Assembly: GCF_003369915.1 (NCBI RefSeq)
Contig: NC_046674.1
Span: 25,237,657 to 25,301,656 of the forward strand
Direction: 5' to 3'
Origin: Drosophila miranda
Lineage: Eukaryota > Arthropoda > Insecta > Diptera > Drosophilidae
Length of the DNA stretch: 64,000 nt
This document shows positions 1 through 13,700 of the stretch, in pieces. Numbering within the stretch: the first letter of the stretch is position 1; each line of letters opens with the position of its first letter. The notes under the pieces were generated by a model that did no database searches, was not told where the DNA came from, and was given only the letters and a program-made list of their open reading frames with translations. Position numbers and translations under genes: made by a program.

Positions 1-1960
1 ACCGGATCTTTGCTTCGAAAGTACATTCACTTTATGCCGTCTCTGACGTCGCTGCTGCAGTCCGGCCTGGTCGGTTCCGACCGAGCCCGGCCCCAAACCC
101 GGCAACGGCAACGGCAACGACAACGGCAACGGCAACGACTCCGGCAACAGCCTGCCTGCCTTCAAATGACAAAGCAAAAGGCTTAGCTATAAGTATGGAC
201 TGCACATGTGCATAGTTCAAATAACTTGGTCAAGTTGACAAGATCAACCGATCGCAAGCGGCAACCAAAGTCAGGTCTGGTCTGGTCTGTCGGTAGAGGG
301 GAACGGAACCCTCGCAGGCCAAATCAAATACCAACAAAAAATCTATAATAAAAAACAGGTTAACAAATGTTGCCGCAACGCAGCGCAGCGCGTCGGAAGA
401 AACTTGTTTTCCTTTCCTATGCAGAGAGTCTCGGCTCTACGTCAAAGCCGGCTTACATTCACTTTAGACCAGCTCCAAAGAGCGTGAAAGTTATCCGAAG
501 AGATCGTTTTCTCTTTGGCTCTGAATGAAATTTATGTACATAAAATCCACTTTGAAACATACTTGAATGTAAAAGTAAGCGTAAAACAATCTATGTGAAG
601 CAAAAGGGTGAAAAAAGTGGGCCCGCGGATCTCAAGAATTCTTTCATTCTTGTACCCATTTTGTAATGCTGCGAGAAAATGCGTTCATTTGATGCATTGG
701 AATATGGCACTTTCTTTAAGGTTTTTTTATTTTTTATTTTAACCTAATATACCGCAAAATGGATTTTATATATCGTTTATCATATACAGTAAACCGGGTG
801 GAAAACTACTTAGGCCATCGAAGGAGCCGTACCTATCGTGTGTTTTACCATGTCTCTCATATTTGAGACGCAAAATTGAGTAAAAACGCTCTCTTTGGTT
901 TGCTCGAACCGGCTTTTTAGACTTGCGGCAACATGTTCTCTAGCAACATGAGCAGTAAAGATGTGCATATTGAAGCCAGAAAGTGGAAAATGGTCTCACA
1001 AAAATTTTAGCCGCGAACAATGAAACAACATAGTGTCGAATTTTGCTACGAAATCTAGTTCCGTTATATACCACAAGAATATCCATTTTTTTGACAAAAA
1101 ACATCATCTAAAATATAAAATTATCAAACAATCGTTTCGTTTTTGGCTGCGGTCGCACTACCGGTACTCATATTGTTAATAATATTAACCACACATATTA
1201 AATGCCATTATTATTCATGGACCCGGCAAAGCCACTGTACCATAAACAGAGAGCAATCGAAAAAATTAAATTAAATCAATTTAAATCGCAATCCGACACA
1301 AAACACGGAAAATAAAAGAAATCAAATACATAAACTAAATTGCCAGGTACTCAAGCCGAAAGCAAAAAATAAAAATACTTTTTTTTATGAAAAACGAGTG
1401 TTTCCGAAACGGAAAAAAGTAAATAATTCAATTAATGCTTAAGAGAAATATACTAAGAGGAGAATAAAGCATGCAACAAGTTGAATCCGGCCGCAAGTTG
1501 TAAACCAAGTTAGATCCGCACACAGATACACACAAATAAACACGCGAACGGCCCGGCCCGACAGAATCACACACACACAAACACAAACGAGCACACACAC
1601 AAACACACAGACCATAACAATGTCAAGTGAAAACATTCTCTGGAAGCAACAGGTTTCCCCTTAATAAGTCATCGCCCAGAACTGTTCGCTCGAAAAGAGA
1701 AAAGGAGAAGAGAAAAGAAAATAAAAGAGAGCGCGAAGAGAAAATATAAGAAAAAAGAAACACAAAAGAATTCAGGCAGAGAAAATTATAAAATTCTATG
1801 AGAATAATATAATAATAAGCACTAAGCAGACAGTCCTAAGTGGGTTAACACAGAAACAACAGAAGTGGACCCAAATCATCCCGAAAACCCATCCGGCAGA
1901 TCAACAGAGACAGACTTCTTAGATCGCATCGCATCCAAAAAGAATCAACCTTAAAGAACC
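1..1960 (+). promoter_or_regulatory. Upstream region and 5' leader of CrebA
   Basis: No open reading frame here looks coding. The last 700 bases before the CrebA start codon are A-rich and purine-rich with short CA runs around 1565-1612, as is common for long Drosophila 5' leaders. I could not fix a transcription start: no convincing TATA/initiator pair stands out. Bases 100-145 hold an imperfect CGGCAA/CAACGG hexamer run. The role as promoter and leader is inferred from position only. Confidence 0.4.
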
Positions 1961-4900
1961 ATGGAATTCTACGATGGCGACCTCAAAGATATATGGGATT
2001 CCGATTTAGATCCGGTGAGTGTTTAATTTATTAGCAGGGCATGAGTCTCTGTCTCTTTATCGATTGATACACCTACTTGAGAACTTTTGTTACAGAAAAT
2101 AGTATGCTTGATATGAGCCAGGCCAAGTAGTATATGGTGTATAAGGTATATATGGTATATGGCCTATGGTATATGGTATACGGGGAAAGCTAAAACCGAA
2201 CACTTAGGCAAGCGAAACGATAAGGCAATGTTCGTCAACATTCTACGAGAATGGGCTTGCTCACACTCACCGCAACAGATGTGGAAATATTTCTCTTTTA
2301 GCATTTGACTATTGGCCCGAACTGGATGAACCGACCCTTTGAACTGTAATCCCTGACCGGAGACAAGTTTAGTACAAGATTATTAAGTCATTTCTGTTCA
2401 CATTTTAAGGTTTCAGGTTTCGTGTCGTGTTTCTACGAAAACGAAATTGCATTTAAAAATCCAAAGAAAAAACATTTTAATGACCCACATTAAGCTTATC
2501 AGTTAGGGGGGAAAACGTGAACTTATTCATGAGTTGAATGCTAAGTTGATGATCGATTTGAAAAGGCAGAAAGAAAAACCAAATTAAGTAAAGGCTCCCT
2601 CGTCCCTTCTGATGGTTTTCCTTCTTTCTCTGCATATTAAATAGTTCGAATTTGTATTGGTATGAGTATGTGTATGTGCATGTGTTTGTATGCATGTGCT
2701 CGCTTACCTAAGAGAGCTCCAATCTCAAAGCTGTCCCACGAACAAACCTGTCTCTGCCCCAAAGTAGACCCATAAAAATGTCCACTCACCAACAGACCCC
2801 GAATTCAACAAATTGACTGTGAAAAGAGACCAAAATCTAATCGAATCTAGCCGGGCAGGCTACCAAACATCAGACACCAAAATATACAACACACACTGAA
2901 TAAGAATCTTAGTTGGTTTTTCTTGTTGAAGAATGGGTCGTTCCGGGAGGAGCACGCACATTGGCGTTACTCAAGAAAACTTTCGCAAAATAGCTAGATA
3001 TGATAGAACAGAACAGAATAGAACAGAACAACAGAGAAGAAAAAAACTGATGGGTGGAACGGAGGATCGGAGGGGAAAGGTAGCGACGCTCAAGGCCTTT
3101 ATCTGAACAGCTACGTTCCCTCCATAGTTTTAGGAAGAAAAGGCAATTTTTAGTGACTTTCTGTGTTCAAATATATCAATTTACATGGTTTTGATAACAG
3201 TCGGGTCGAGCATACGAGCAGACGAGTATGCGAGTATTGCTGTTCGTAACTTAGAAGTTTCGCTGTCCTACAAAGTTGTTTTGTGTTGAGCGATAATGAT
3301 AATTGGAGTTTTCCAAGAAATTAAAAGAAATTTATCATTATCGAGCGATTCCACCCATTTCTGTTTTGTATTTCTCTATCGCCCCCACACAACAATCTAG
3401 CAGTACTCGCAGAAGTAGAAATGTTTCCATATAATGAAATGTACTCGTATGCGTGCTGGGGCTGGGGCTGGGTCTGGGTCTGGGGCTGGCGCTGGGCCTG
3501 CGGCTGCGGCTGCGTCTACGGCTGCGTCTGCGTTGAGCTTCGTTTACGGAGTAGAATAGATGTCGACAGCGTCGTCGTCTATTGCTTATCGCTGCGGAAA
3601 CAGTAATGAGTACATGTCGTCCGTCCGGCCATCCAGCCTGCCATCCAGCCATCCAGCCTGCCAGTCATCGGCATCCAGCCCCTGCCTTTCACTGGTATTG
3701 CCTGTCCGTCTTGTGGAGGAAGCATGCCGAGGCACAAAAGAAGAATCTATTACGGCATGCGCGGAGGACACATGGAGCGGTGATAAGCGGTCGTGCTAGT
3801 CGTCGGCGGCGCCGCTATCAGCTGTTCTAAATGCAAAGTAATGACTTTTTTCGCCTGCTGCTGCTGCTGCTGCTGCACTTTGCGGCGTGTCAACACGGTA
3901 CACGACTCGGTACACGGTACGGTCCGTCAGTGTCATTACTATTCGGGAGATAATGTGCCCCGGCGACTACTCTACACGACAATGTAGACGGAACGACAGA
4001 AATAGGCCCGCTACCCGGGAAAATACGCGCGTAGTTTTTTTCTTTCTCTTTCTGTTTTTTTTTTGTTTTTGTGTGTTTTCCGCAGTAAGCTCTACAATAT
4101 ACCAGTACAGTACCCGGGGCGTGCGCTCAATTACATCATAAGTATCTCGAATGCAATTTTCTTCGAGTATTTGTGAGCGCGTACCAGAATGGATTGATCC
4201 GTGTGGAAAGTCTTCGTTTAAATACTCTTTCCCGATGTGGTTCGTGGATCACTCCTCTCCAATCCAGTGCATGGGCATTGATCCATCACCATAAGGGTGC
4301 GAGTGCGATTGCGGCCCCGTCTCATTCCTATCGTTTTCTCATTTTAGCGTATTTTAATAATATATATTATCACTTGAAAGTCTCTTGAGGCATATCAAGA
4401 ATCTTATCACAAAGTATTTTGTAACTAAAAAGCAAAAGCGAAAAAAAAAACAGATAAGGCCTGAAATGCTTCGTCTTGATTAGGTTAGCGCACCACTTTC
4501 CACTTAAAGAGGGGGGGGGACATAAAAACAAAAAAACAAAAAAATATATAAATGAATAATAATAATAATTATGATTCCCTGAGGTTTTTCCCCCGATGAA
4601 CCATAACAAACAAACTATAAATAATTTGACGTGCAGATAATCAGTTTTAATAAAAGGGAAGCCAAAAAAAAATTCTTTCAATAAGGGTTTCAAAACTGGC
4701 CACAACGGGACCTGGCCGCCCGCCCCTCCCCGATAATGTCACGTGTATTGTCCAGCCGAGATTCCGATCACTGTTATCACACCCTTCCCTTTCATTAGGA
4801 GATCTTCGAGTGCTTCCCCTATCAGTTGAATGCCTAGAAGAGTTCCCAGAGCAAAATCATCATTAATGTGTCTCGCAATCGCAAAAAAAAAAACCTATAC

Positions 4901-7683
4901 ACACAGACATACATATGCATGTATTTATATATGTACATAAGATCAGGGGGAATTTCGTGGAAATCGATTGATAGGGGAAAAACCAGCAACTGCTTTGATC
5001 ACTCGGTCATTCCAATCAAGCTGTGGGATTTTACATGGAAAGACGACGCGATTCTAACGAGTTCCCGAAACTAAAAGCCACCTCCAGTTCAAACAATGTA
5101 CGTTTTCTATCGAAAGACTTGTGTGTATTTGTGGTCCATTTGGGTGATAAGAAATAGAAATTTTTGCTACCGAAAGCTAAAATTATTATTTAAACTTTAC
5201 ACATCCCGATGATAAGGGGCCTCCAGAGCACATGGAAACAGGAAAACAAAAATGATGGAGGCATCATTAGGCGGATTTAGAACCAAGCTAATCTTCTCTA
5301 TGACTGCATGTACTTCTATTTGGAGAAGCGGAAAGAGAAAAGGGTTGCGCCTTGGGAAGAACTGAAATATGAAATTTGAATTCTTAAATCTGATATCTGA
5401 AATGAAGCCGAAAGAAGGTTAGCTTCAAAACGGAGCTCCGAAGGCAATCGCCTCGAAAATAACAGTGTCCAGACAGACTGTTGGACGGTTAATGCTTAAC
5501 CGTCGAAAATGATTACCTTGGGTCTGCGGCGAAGAAAACTGCAAAAAAGAAAAACTGCAGTCCCCTTCACAAAAGAATGCTGACCAACGTCAAAGCATTT
5601 CGACTTTCCTAAACGTTATTATGGCCCAAACGGAGAGGGATAGAGGGGTACAGCGGTACAGCGGTACAGCGGTAGAGCTGGTTGGTGGGTCTGCATGCTA
5701 AGAAGTCAGCAACTTTTTCGTCTTCCATTTAGATGGAGACAAAGCCGTAAAGAAAACGTATTCATAATGACAAAATTTAACATTTCTAGAGCTTTTGTTT
5801 TTGTGGGCTAACTTTCGCTTATATAAGCAGAAAATGGCAACAATGGTCGTCGCCGAGAAGAGAACGTACATACATACATACATACATACATACACACGTA
5901 CATACGTACATGTATACAGGTATAGTTGTCCGTCCGTGCATAATGTTATTAACAATTTCTTGGAGCCAATTTGACACCCTTTATGGTCGAGCGTACACCA
6001 CTGTGCATGCAAATGCATGCAACACGTTGAGGTTAGGTTTAAATTTCTAACGGCTTAATGCACAAGCCCCGCTATTTAAAATGCACACGAGAACAACAAC
6101 CAACGGAAAACAAAAACAGCAACAAATTAGAAAGAAGAAAAAAAAACGTGCTTGGCAACAGTCGACAGTCTTGAGAGAGGCGACGACGGTGGGGCCCAGC
6201 CAGCAGCATATTTGAATAACTAGTTCGGGCCATGCACGATACTTTCAATATGGTCTATAAGACGACGGCGATATTCATGGCTCTCTGTCTCTGTCCCACA
6301 CTGTCTGTGTGTGTGTGTGTATTGCTTAACTTTGACATTTCCAATAAACCGATGCGAGCGTTGCAATCTGCAAAACAGGTTAACACACACCGATATCCGA
6401 GCGAATGCAGAGAAACAGGGAAGTGAACAGGGGGTGAGCGGGACGGCACGGAACGGGACGGGACGGGACGGGACTATTGCAAATTTAGCGCGCTCCAGCG
6501 TCACAATTTCTATGCCAAAAGTCGTAACATATGGCGGGCCCACAAAAAAGCGCGCATAATTAAATTTGTGCAAGCACGACACCCTCTCCCATCGCCCACA
6601 TACACCAGTAGTGTCGGTTTACGTAGAGCGCTTCGCCGCTCTCCCGTCTCCGCTCTCCGCTCTCCGCTCTCCTCTCTCCGTTGACGTCCACGGCCATTCA
6701 GCTCCGTTCGCGTCCATTCATGCGAATTTTACCACGCGCTGCGTCAAACAGGATGCGCAGTGTCCACGCGAGTTCTCTTTGCCCGGCCCGGCTCTCTTGC
6801 AAGGTTCTCTTACCACTGGCCGAGAGTGGGCGGTGGGCGGTTGGCGGTCGGCGGTCGGACAGCTGTTCGGGCTGTGCTTTTCTGACGTCAATGTCAGGAT
6901 GGCGCGAAGTGGCTGTGGCAAGCCAATATGTGAATTATTCATAGACTTGCAACGAGACTACAATATGTTCCAGCCCCAGGATGGAAGAGAGTTTTCTTCG
7001 GGGGCAGGCTGGGTGCTTGGCTTGGCTTGGCTTGGGTTGGGTTCGGTTGATTGGATGCGTACTAGGCGTGGGCGTAGGAACATATTGCGAGTGTTAATGA
7101 AGTGTTATACGATAAGTGTAACAGCAGGCATCTGGTAGCAACAGTTGGAAGCCTATTACAGGAAGGCAAACAAAGAGATTGAAGCTTTCCCAAGGAAAAC
7201 TTAAAGCGAGAAAATTCGCAAGTGTCGTCGAAACTAATCTGCCTATCCTAATGCATAATATATCAAAGACCATTAGAGGGTCATGCTCGTGTTCGTGTTG
7301 AGGCCTAGAATATCGTAATTACCCAGTGACAGCACATTTGTCAGTTTTATCTTTCCAAGAAACCTTGGAAGAGAATTCATTCTGGGCTGTCGAATAAGGT
7401 CGCCCGGCTCTGACTCATATCCATGGGCATTGCTAAATTGGTTATGGCTGTTTTGCATACTCGTACAAATGCAGATTTGGCTTCAGCTGAAGATTCCGCA
7501 CGTCAAAGATTTTGTGAAAGGCAGTGGCAGCGGCAGCGGCAACGGCACCGTTTGCACCTTGGAACCGAAGACTATAATGATCTTTTCAAGCCCCCACAAT
7601 CGGAGGGGTTTCACTCAACGCAACACCCAAGCTACGAAATGCGAATTGTTGGGGGACTTGAGGACACCGACGGAAGGCAGGAG

Positions 7684-7750
<67 letters not shown>

Positions 7751-10700
7751 CTCGAACTCTTTGAAGGAGTCTTTGGCAGAATTTGATCTGTATTGGTCTC
7801 CCCCTTTTACAGTCTTTCATTTTTAATTTTTTTTTTTTTTTTTTCTGTTACTTTCACATTGGTTTCCGTTTGGCGAATAGTTGCTGGGGCCGTCAGACGT
7901 GCCGCAACCATGCGACTGCTTACGTACTTTCTTCATTCCTCTCACACGGGCACAGACATATGTACGTACGTACGTACTACTCGTAGGTTTGTGATAAGCC
8001 AAGTCCGCATTGGACATACGCCCCCACCCTGTCTCTGCCCCTCATTTGTTTGGCTATTTTTAAACACATTATGGTGTATTTTTAACATGCGAAAAAATAC
8101 AGCTACGACATGGAAAAAACACTGTGATTGATGTGATTTTCCCGAAAACCTTCCTGCTAGCCCCGTAATAACAATCGATGCTGATTCGGGTGCCTTTTAA
8201 TTAATAGAATTTTGGTTTTTGGTTTGGTCTAATTAAACTTTTTGTGCTGGCCAATTCCCACTTTCTTTTCAAGGCAAGCGAAATTGACATTTTACATTTG
8301 CATTTACATTTATTCGTACACACACACATACACATGTAAAAGCCTTAAAGCCGCCCCATTACCATTTAACACGCTCAAGAAAAACAAAACCAAAGCAAGC
8401 CAAATCATACAAAAAAAAACCAAAAACCAAAAACAAAAACCATAGCAATTTTTCAAGTTAAAGGCATTTTTTTCTCAGTTCAGTTCAGTTCAGTTCACTT
8501 CGGTTTGGTTTTTTCAGCTTTTTCGAATTGTGGGAGCGAGCACCTTTCACTTTACCAACGGCGAATGATGCAGCATGGGCATAAAACTTGAAAAGAAATA
8601 AAGACTCGAGACTAAAAAATGCTGTGCACAACACAAGGAAAGCGATATACATACATACATACACACGAGTGGATTTCTGTGTGTGGTACCATACATAATG
8701 ATCGTCTCACACTCCAGCAGTCCGCCACTCTGCCACTCCAGTACTCCGACACACATACAATTGCATTTTTGTAAATGTGAAAGGTTTTCGCTTGCTGCAA
8801 CATTATTTAATCAATCCAATTTGTGGAGCAGGCAAAAAAAAAGAAGCAAAATCGAAAAAAGGTATGGGCAAAACCATCAAAGAAACGAAAGAAAAAATCA
8901 GAGCCAAAAGGAGATAGGGAGAGATATGCCAAGAGAAAGACTGGAGAAGAAACGAAAAGAGAAAAAACGAACAACAACAACAAAAAACTATAACCAGTTT
9001 AATTATTTTATGAAATTGTATGTTTGTTGCTCTTTTTCACCCTTTTTCACCTGACGGAGAAAGAGAGAGAGACGAGCACGAGGATGGGGATGGGGATGGG
9101 GATGGGGATAAGGATGAGGGGGAGGGGGAGCGGGAGCTGAAGATTGTAAATTTAAATACCGGGAACCGGCAACACACATACACACACACACACACAAACA
9201 TGTCTATGTTAATTTAATGCCGTAAGATAAAGAAAACCCCTCGGGCGGCTATTTTGATTTTGATTTTGATTTTTGTTTTTGTTATTTTGATTGTTTTTGT
9301 TTTCAAAGTGGTTGGTTGGTTTGCTTGATTGGGTTACAAAATACATACGTAAATACGTAAATGAAAAGTTCTCAGAGAACCTTTTTGGTGGCTCGCACTC
9401 CCAAGCCAATCCAAGTCAAGTCAAGTCAAGTCAAGTCAAGTCAAGTCAAGTCAAGTCAAGGGAATGCAACAGGTTTGCTCTTCACGAGTATCGACTTTGA
9501 AATGGGGTCAATCGATTGCATTTCCAAGCCAGACTCCGACTCGGACTCGGACACGGCTCCAGCTCCAGCTCCGACAGCCTGGTTAAGCAATCGATTGCCC
9601 CCAAGTCAGGCTTAGGTGCTTAAGCGGTTTTTGTGGTTTAAGAGGCAGCACTTGAAGCATCAAGCACCAGGAACACACCAAGCGGCTTTCCACTTGAGAA
9701 GGCGCCCTTAGCCATTTCACCGTGCCACGGCGCTTTCGTTGAAAGCACAAATCAGAGAAGCAGAGAGGCAGCGCGGCAGCGAGGGAGAGAATGAGAAACC
9801 CCACCTGAAACGTGCAACAAATGATGCTCTCTCTCCCCGCAGCTCGGATCCTACAGCAACACACAAAAGAAGTAGCAAATGCCTGCGAGCACTTTTGCCT
9901 TGGCGTCTTTTTCTCTTGGCTTTCTTTCTTTCATCATCATCATCATCACCACCATCGCCATCGCCATCATCTACAGCCACAGTCACAGCCACAACCAAAG
10001 CCAAGACAACAGCTACATGGTTCGGACACAAATACATGCTGATATGTTATACGCGCACACCTGTGGTGTGTGTGTGTGTGTGTGTTGCCCGTTTTGGTAG
10101 CATTTTTCAAGAATTGCTAATTCTCAACAATTCCCGAGGTTCGTTGAACTCATCATAAAGTCACACACACACACGCACACACAACACAACTACCACCGCA
10201 ACACAGCACAGCAAAACACAACACAACAGGCACGCACAGACACACACACACACACACACTCGCTTAGCTTACGCTGCCTATGTGTGTATGTATGTATGTA
10301 TGCCAGTATGTATGTGCCGTGCCCGGTGCTGCTTGCTGATTCTTGGCCTGATGTTCGGAGACGGAGACGGCTAAAATGCGGTGAAAGCACTTGTGTATTT
10401 GTGTTTAAATGCACTGTCCAACAGAATTAGCCGAAAAATGCGAGGGCATTTTTTAAACTTTTCGCTTGATGAATGGCTAAATCGCATATGTATGTATGTA
10501 TGTATACACAAGCTCGATCTGTGGATGGCATCAATTTGGTGACCCAATGGGGCTATCAGCTAGAGAGTCTTCATACCACCCTCGCACACACATACATATG
10601 TACATACGTACATAAATACATACAGAAGTGTGCATGTGCGGACATGCCAATGCTTGCTTAAAAATGCACGCGTGCAAGCGGTAATCAATGTTTTAGTACA

Positions 10701-13700
10701 TACATATGTACATATGTATGTATGTACATACACTCATACATATGCACAGAGTAAGTGGTAAGGTAAGCCTGAAATGAAGACCCACAGGGGGAGAGAGACA
10801 GACCTGAGAAATGGTAAAGAATCTCATACCTTTTGACAGACAGACAGACACACACGCCGTAGCCGTAGACATTCCCTTTTTTATGGCCAAAACTGGATTC
10901 GATTCCATTTGAGCATGAGCTGGTGGCTTAGAACATGAACGTGAACGAGGGGCAACGCAACGCAACGCTTGGTGGCACGCCAAGCGAGGCAGCCAATTTT
11001 TACATACAAATGTGCTTTTAAAGTGTAATTACATGCACTTCTTTATCACACACATAGGACACATACAGCATGTACATACATACATATGTAAATACATACA
11101 CATGCCACAAAATGCCGATTTTAAATGGGTCAACAATTTATGGCATGGCCGTAGATTGGATTGGTTGGGTTGGCGACAATTAAGTAAATTCAGTCCAAAA
11201 CAAAATCTGGCACATTGGGGAGGGATTACATCATCTGGCTTTAAATAAATTTAAGCCAAATTTATTCTGGATGTGTTTTGTTTGTTTTTTTTTTTTCCTT
11301 TTTCGTTCCCCCCGTTTTTTCTTGCGGGCAAATAGAAAAAGGCCGAGCGGAGAACTCGTTCCCAACATCAACAGCAGAGTTATTTGTTGCACTTTGAGTG
11401 ATTTTCAAGGTTGATTCTGTGCTCATCACAGCCGCAAACACTTAACTTCGAATCCGTTTGCTATAATTTACACACCTCTTACGATTCACACAATTTTTAA
11501 TTGCAAAAAAGAGGAACAAATTGCAAGCTGCGCGAACTCCATTAAGGTTTTAAAAATGAAGCCAGCAACCAGCAACCGGCAACCAGCAGCCAGCAGCCAG
11601 CCTTGCCGTAGAACACTATTGGTATGGTATGGTATGGGTCCGATTCCGATAGACACACCACTCACAGGGCTGTGTGCTATCGATATGTCTGTCCTTTGGG
11701 AAGGCGCTGATTTTCAAAGGTGATGTGATTGAAATGGAAACCAACCCAAACCATTTGCAAGTCCCATAGAATATTGACCCAACACCATTGATAACTTGAA
11801 TACCATTTTCTTTCTAAATTGATTACGGAGTACAGCAACAAGCATTTCAAGGGTACGCTGGAATCGCTGCGCGTTGTCGACGGTAAAATGTCTTCTGATA
11901 AGATTGACAACAAAAATATATACTGCATAGCCTCATGCCATAAAAAGGCCACATTCAAGTCAGATCTGCCGAGAATGTATTTTTCAAATAAATAGTAGAT
12001 GTATGTATATATATGTATATGTATATGTATTGGTATATGTATGTATATTTTGTGAGCTATCTGCATCGCTCGTGTACTGTTGCGTTTTGGGGGTTTCGTG
12101 TGATTTTGCTATAGGTCGTCTATATGTATGTATGCACTATGTATGAAGTTGAGTTGTACTTTTGCTTTTTTTTTATTATTCGGAAATTATATAACCGTGC
12201 TATCGCCGTGCAACACGACTATGAATGACTTTTGCACATTTACTAATTGCCAACCACCCAACCATTTGTTTGCTTGTGCCTTTACAGGAATCCTTGAAAA
12301 TTAGCAGCGATCACGATATGCACGACTGGCTGTTCGATCGCGATGTCAAAGATCCCACCGTTATACTCAATGACAAGCTCATCTCGGATGCGCTGCTCAA
12401 TGGTACGCTGCCAATCAAAACCGAGCATTCCTATAGCCTTAGTAGCGATGTTGATTCCCTGCCAGACTCACCAAAGAGTCTGCACCCCAAAATCGAGGGT
12501 AAGTAATCGTGATCGTGATCGTAATCGTAATCGTAATCGTAATCGCCTGTAACTGAAAGGCTATCGATCGCTAGTGACTCTTATAGTCATAGCTCGCAAA
12601 TAACTGTTGACACTTTCGGCGTGTCTGATAAAAACCTCTCATTGACGGACACATTGAGAAAATGGACTGAAAAGACCCGATCAAATCTGTTTTTGCTTAA
12701 CTCGCTCTTCGCTCAAGCAAAGACCGATTTTTTCACTTCTCTTTTGTTCCTGTTTTTCACTGAGATGCTCAGATGTCGCGAGTGAACGAACAAAGTGTCT
12801 TTTGCGTACGTATGCGTGCTTGTACGTGTGATGCTTATGGCAACTATCAATTTTTGTGAATTCTATACGGTTTGACTATTGGAGCTTAAAATGAATCGTT
12901 AAAAGCAAAACGAAAATGTTCGTTTGCCAATTTTGCAAATAAATATACATACATATTACAATACAATAGCCCAAAAGATGCGGAAAACATGAATAGATAA
13001 ACATATACAAGAAAAAAAAACTAAAAACACTTTACTCAGACACTTTTTTGGTTCTGCTCATCTAAAGACACTTTTACAGTGAGCGCTTGACCAAAGTGTC
13101 TTTCTAAGTTGTTATTGTGAGACACGATCGTGTGTCGGGCTCACCCGAAAACCCGAAACACATAACACAAGCGAAGAGACAAAAAGTGTTCTGCTCAGTG
13201 AGAGACCGTGTCTTCGTGGTCAGTGACGAGACAGCAAAGGGAAAAAGTGTTGACCGTCGTTTGCGAGCTATGCTTATAGTACATTTGCATAGCATATTGC
13301 ATAGAGTGCGTTTTATTCTGCCAGAAAGGTCCAAAAACCAATCCAAACACAGCTTTCAGTTGGTATATTTAGGCCATCGCCATACATATGTACATATAAA
13401 CATACGAACTATAATGAAAACAACAACCATTAGAACTGCGTTGACAAGAATAACAGTTGAAAAACAGTTTCGTCTGTGTTCTGGTCGGTGTTGCTTTTTT
13501 TATTTAGTGTCGAGGTAGCATTTAGCAATTTAACGCAGTACTCGGGCATGAAGTTCTGTACTTTGACGCGATACGAATATCAGTGGTACGAAGAGCACAG
13601 CAAATGTTCGGTTCGGTTCCGTTCCGTTCCTGTGTGTGTGTTGCCGCCTCATACGAGCAACGTAACGAGTACGAGAGCAAACTGTGTATAATTGCTGTTG

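Larger units (their letters stand above)
2015..12287 (+). other. CrebA intron 1 (10.3 kb)
   Basis: GTGAGT donor at 2015 and a TTTACAG acceptor ending at 12287. The intron holds many simple repeats, a GC-rich block near 6600-6950 with CRE sites (listed separately), and long AT-rich stretches. Open frames inside it are short and low in complexity. I found no nested gene, tRNA or recognisable transposon. A large first intron in a developmental transcription factor usually houses enhancers, but the sequence does not identify them. Confidence 0.8.

Noticed and set aside
6566..7138. 190-codon open frame in CrebA intron 1
   Set aside because: It spans a GC-rich low-complexity block, has no recognisable domain or splice context, and contains the CTCTCC and GGCTTG repeats.
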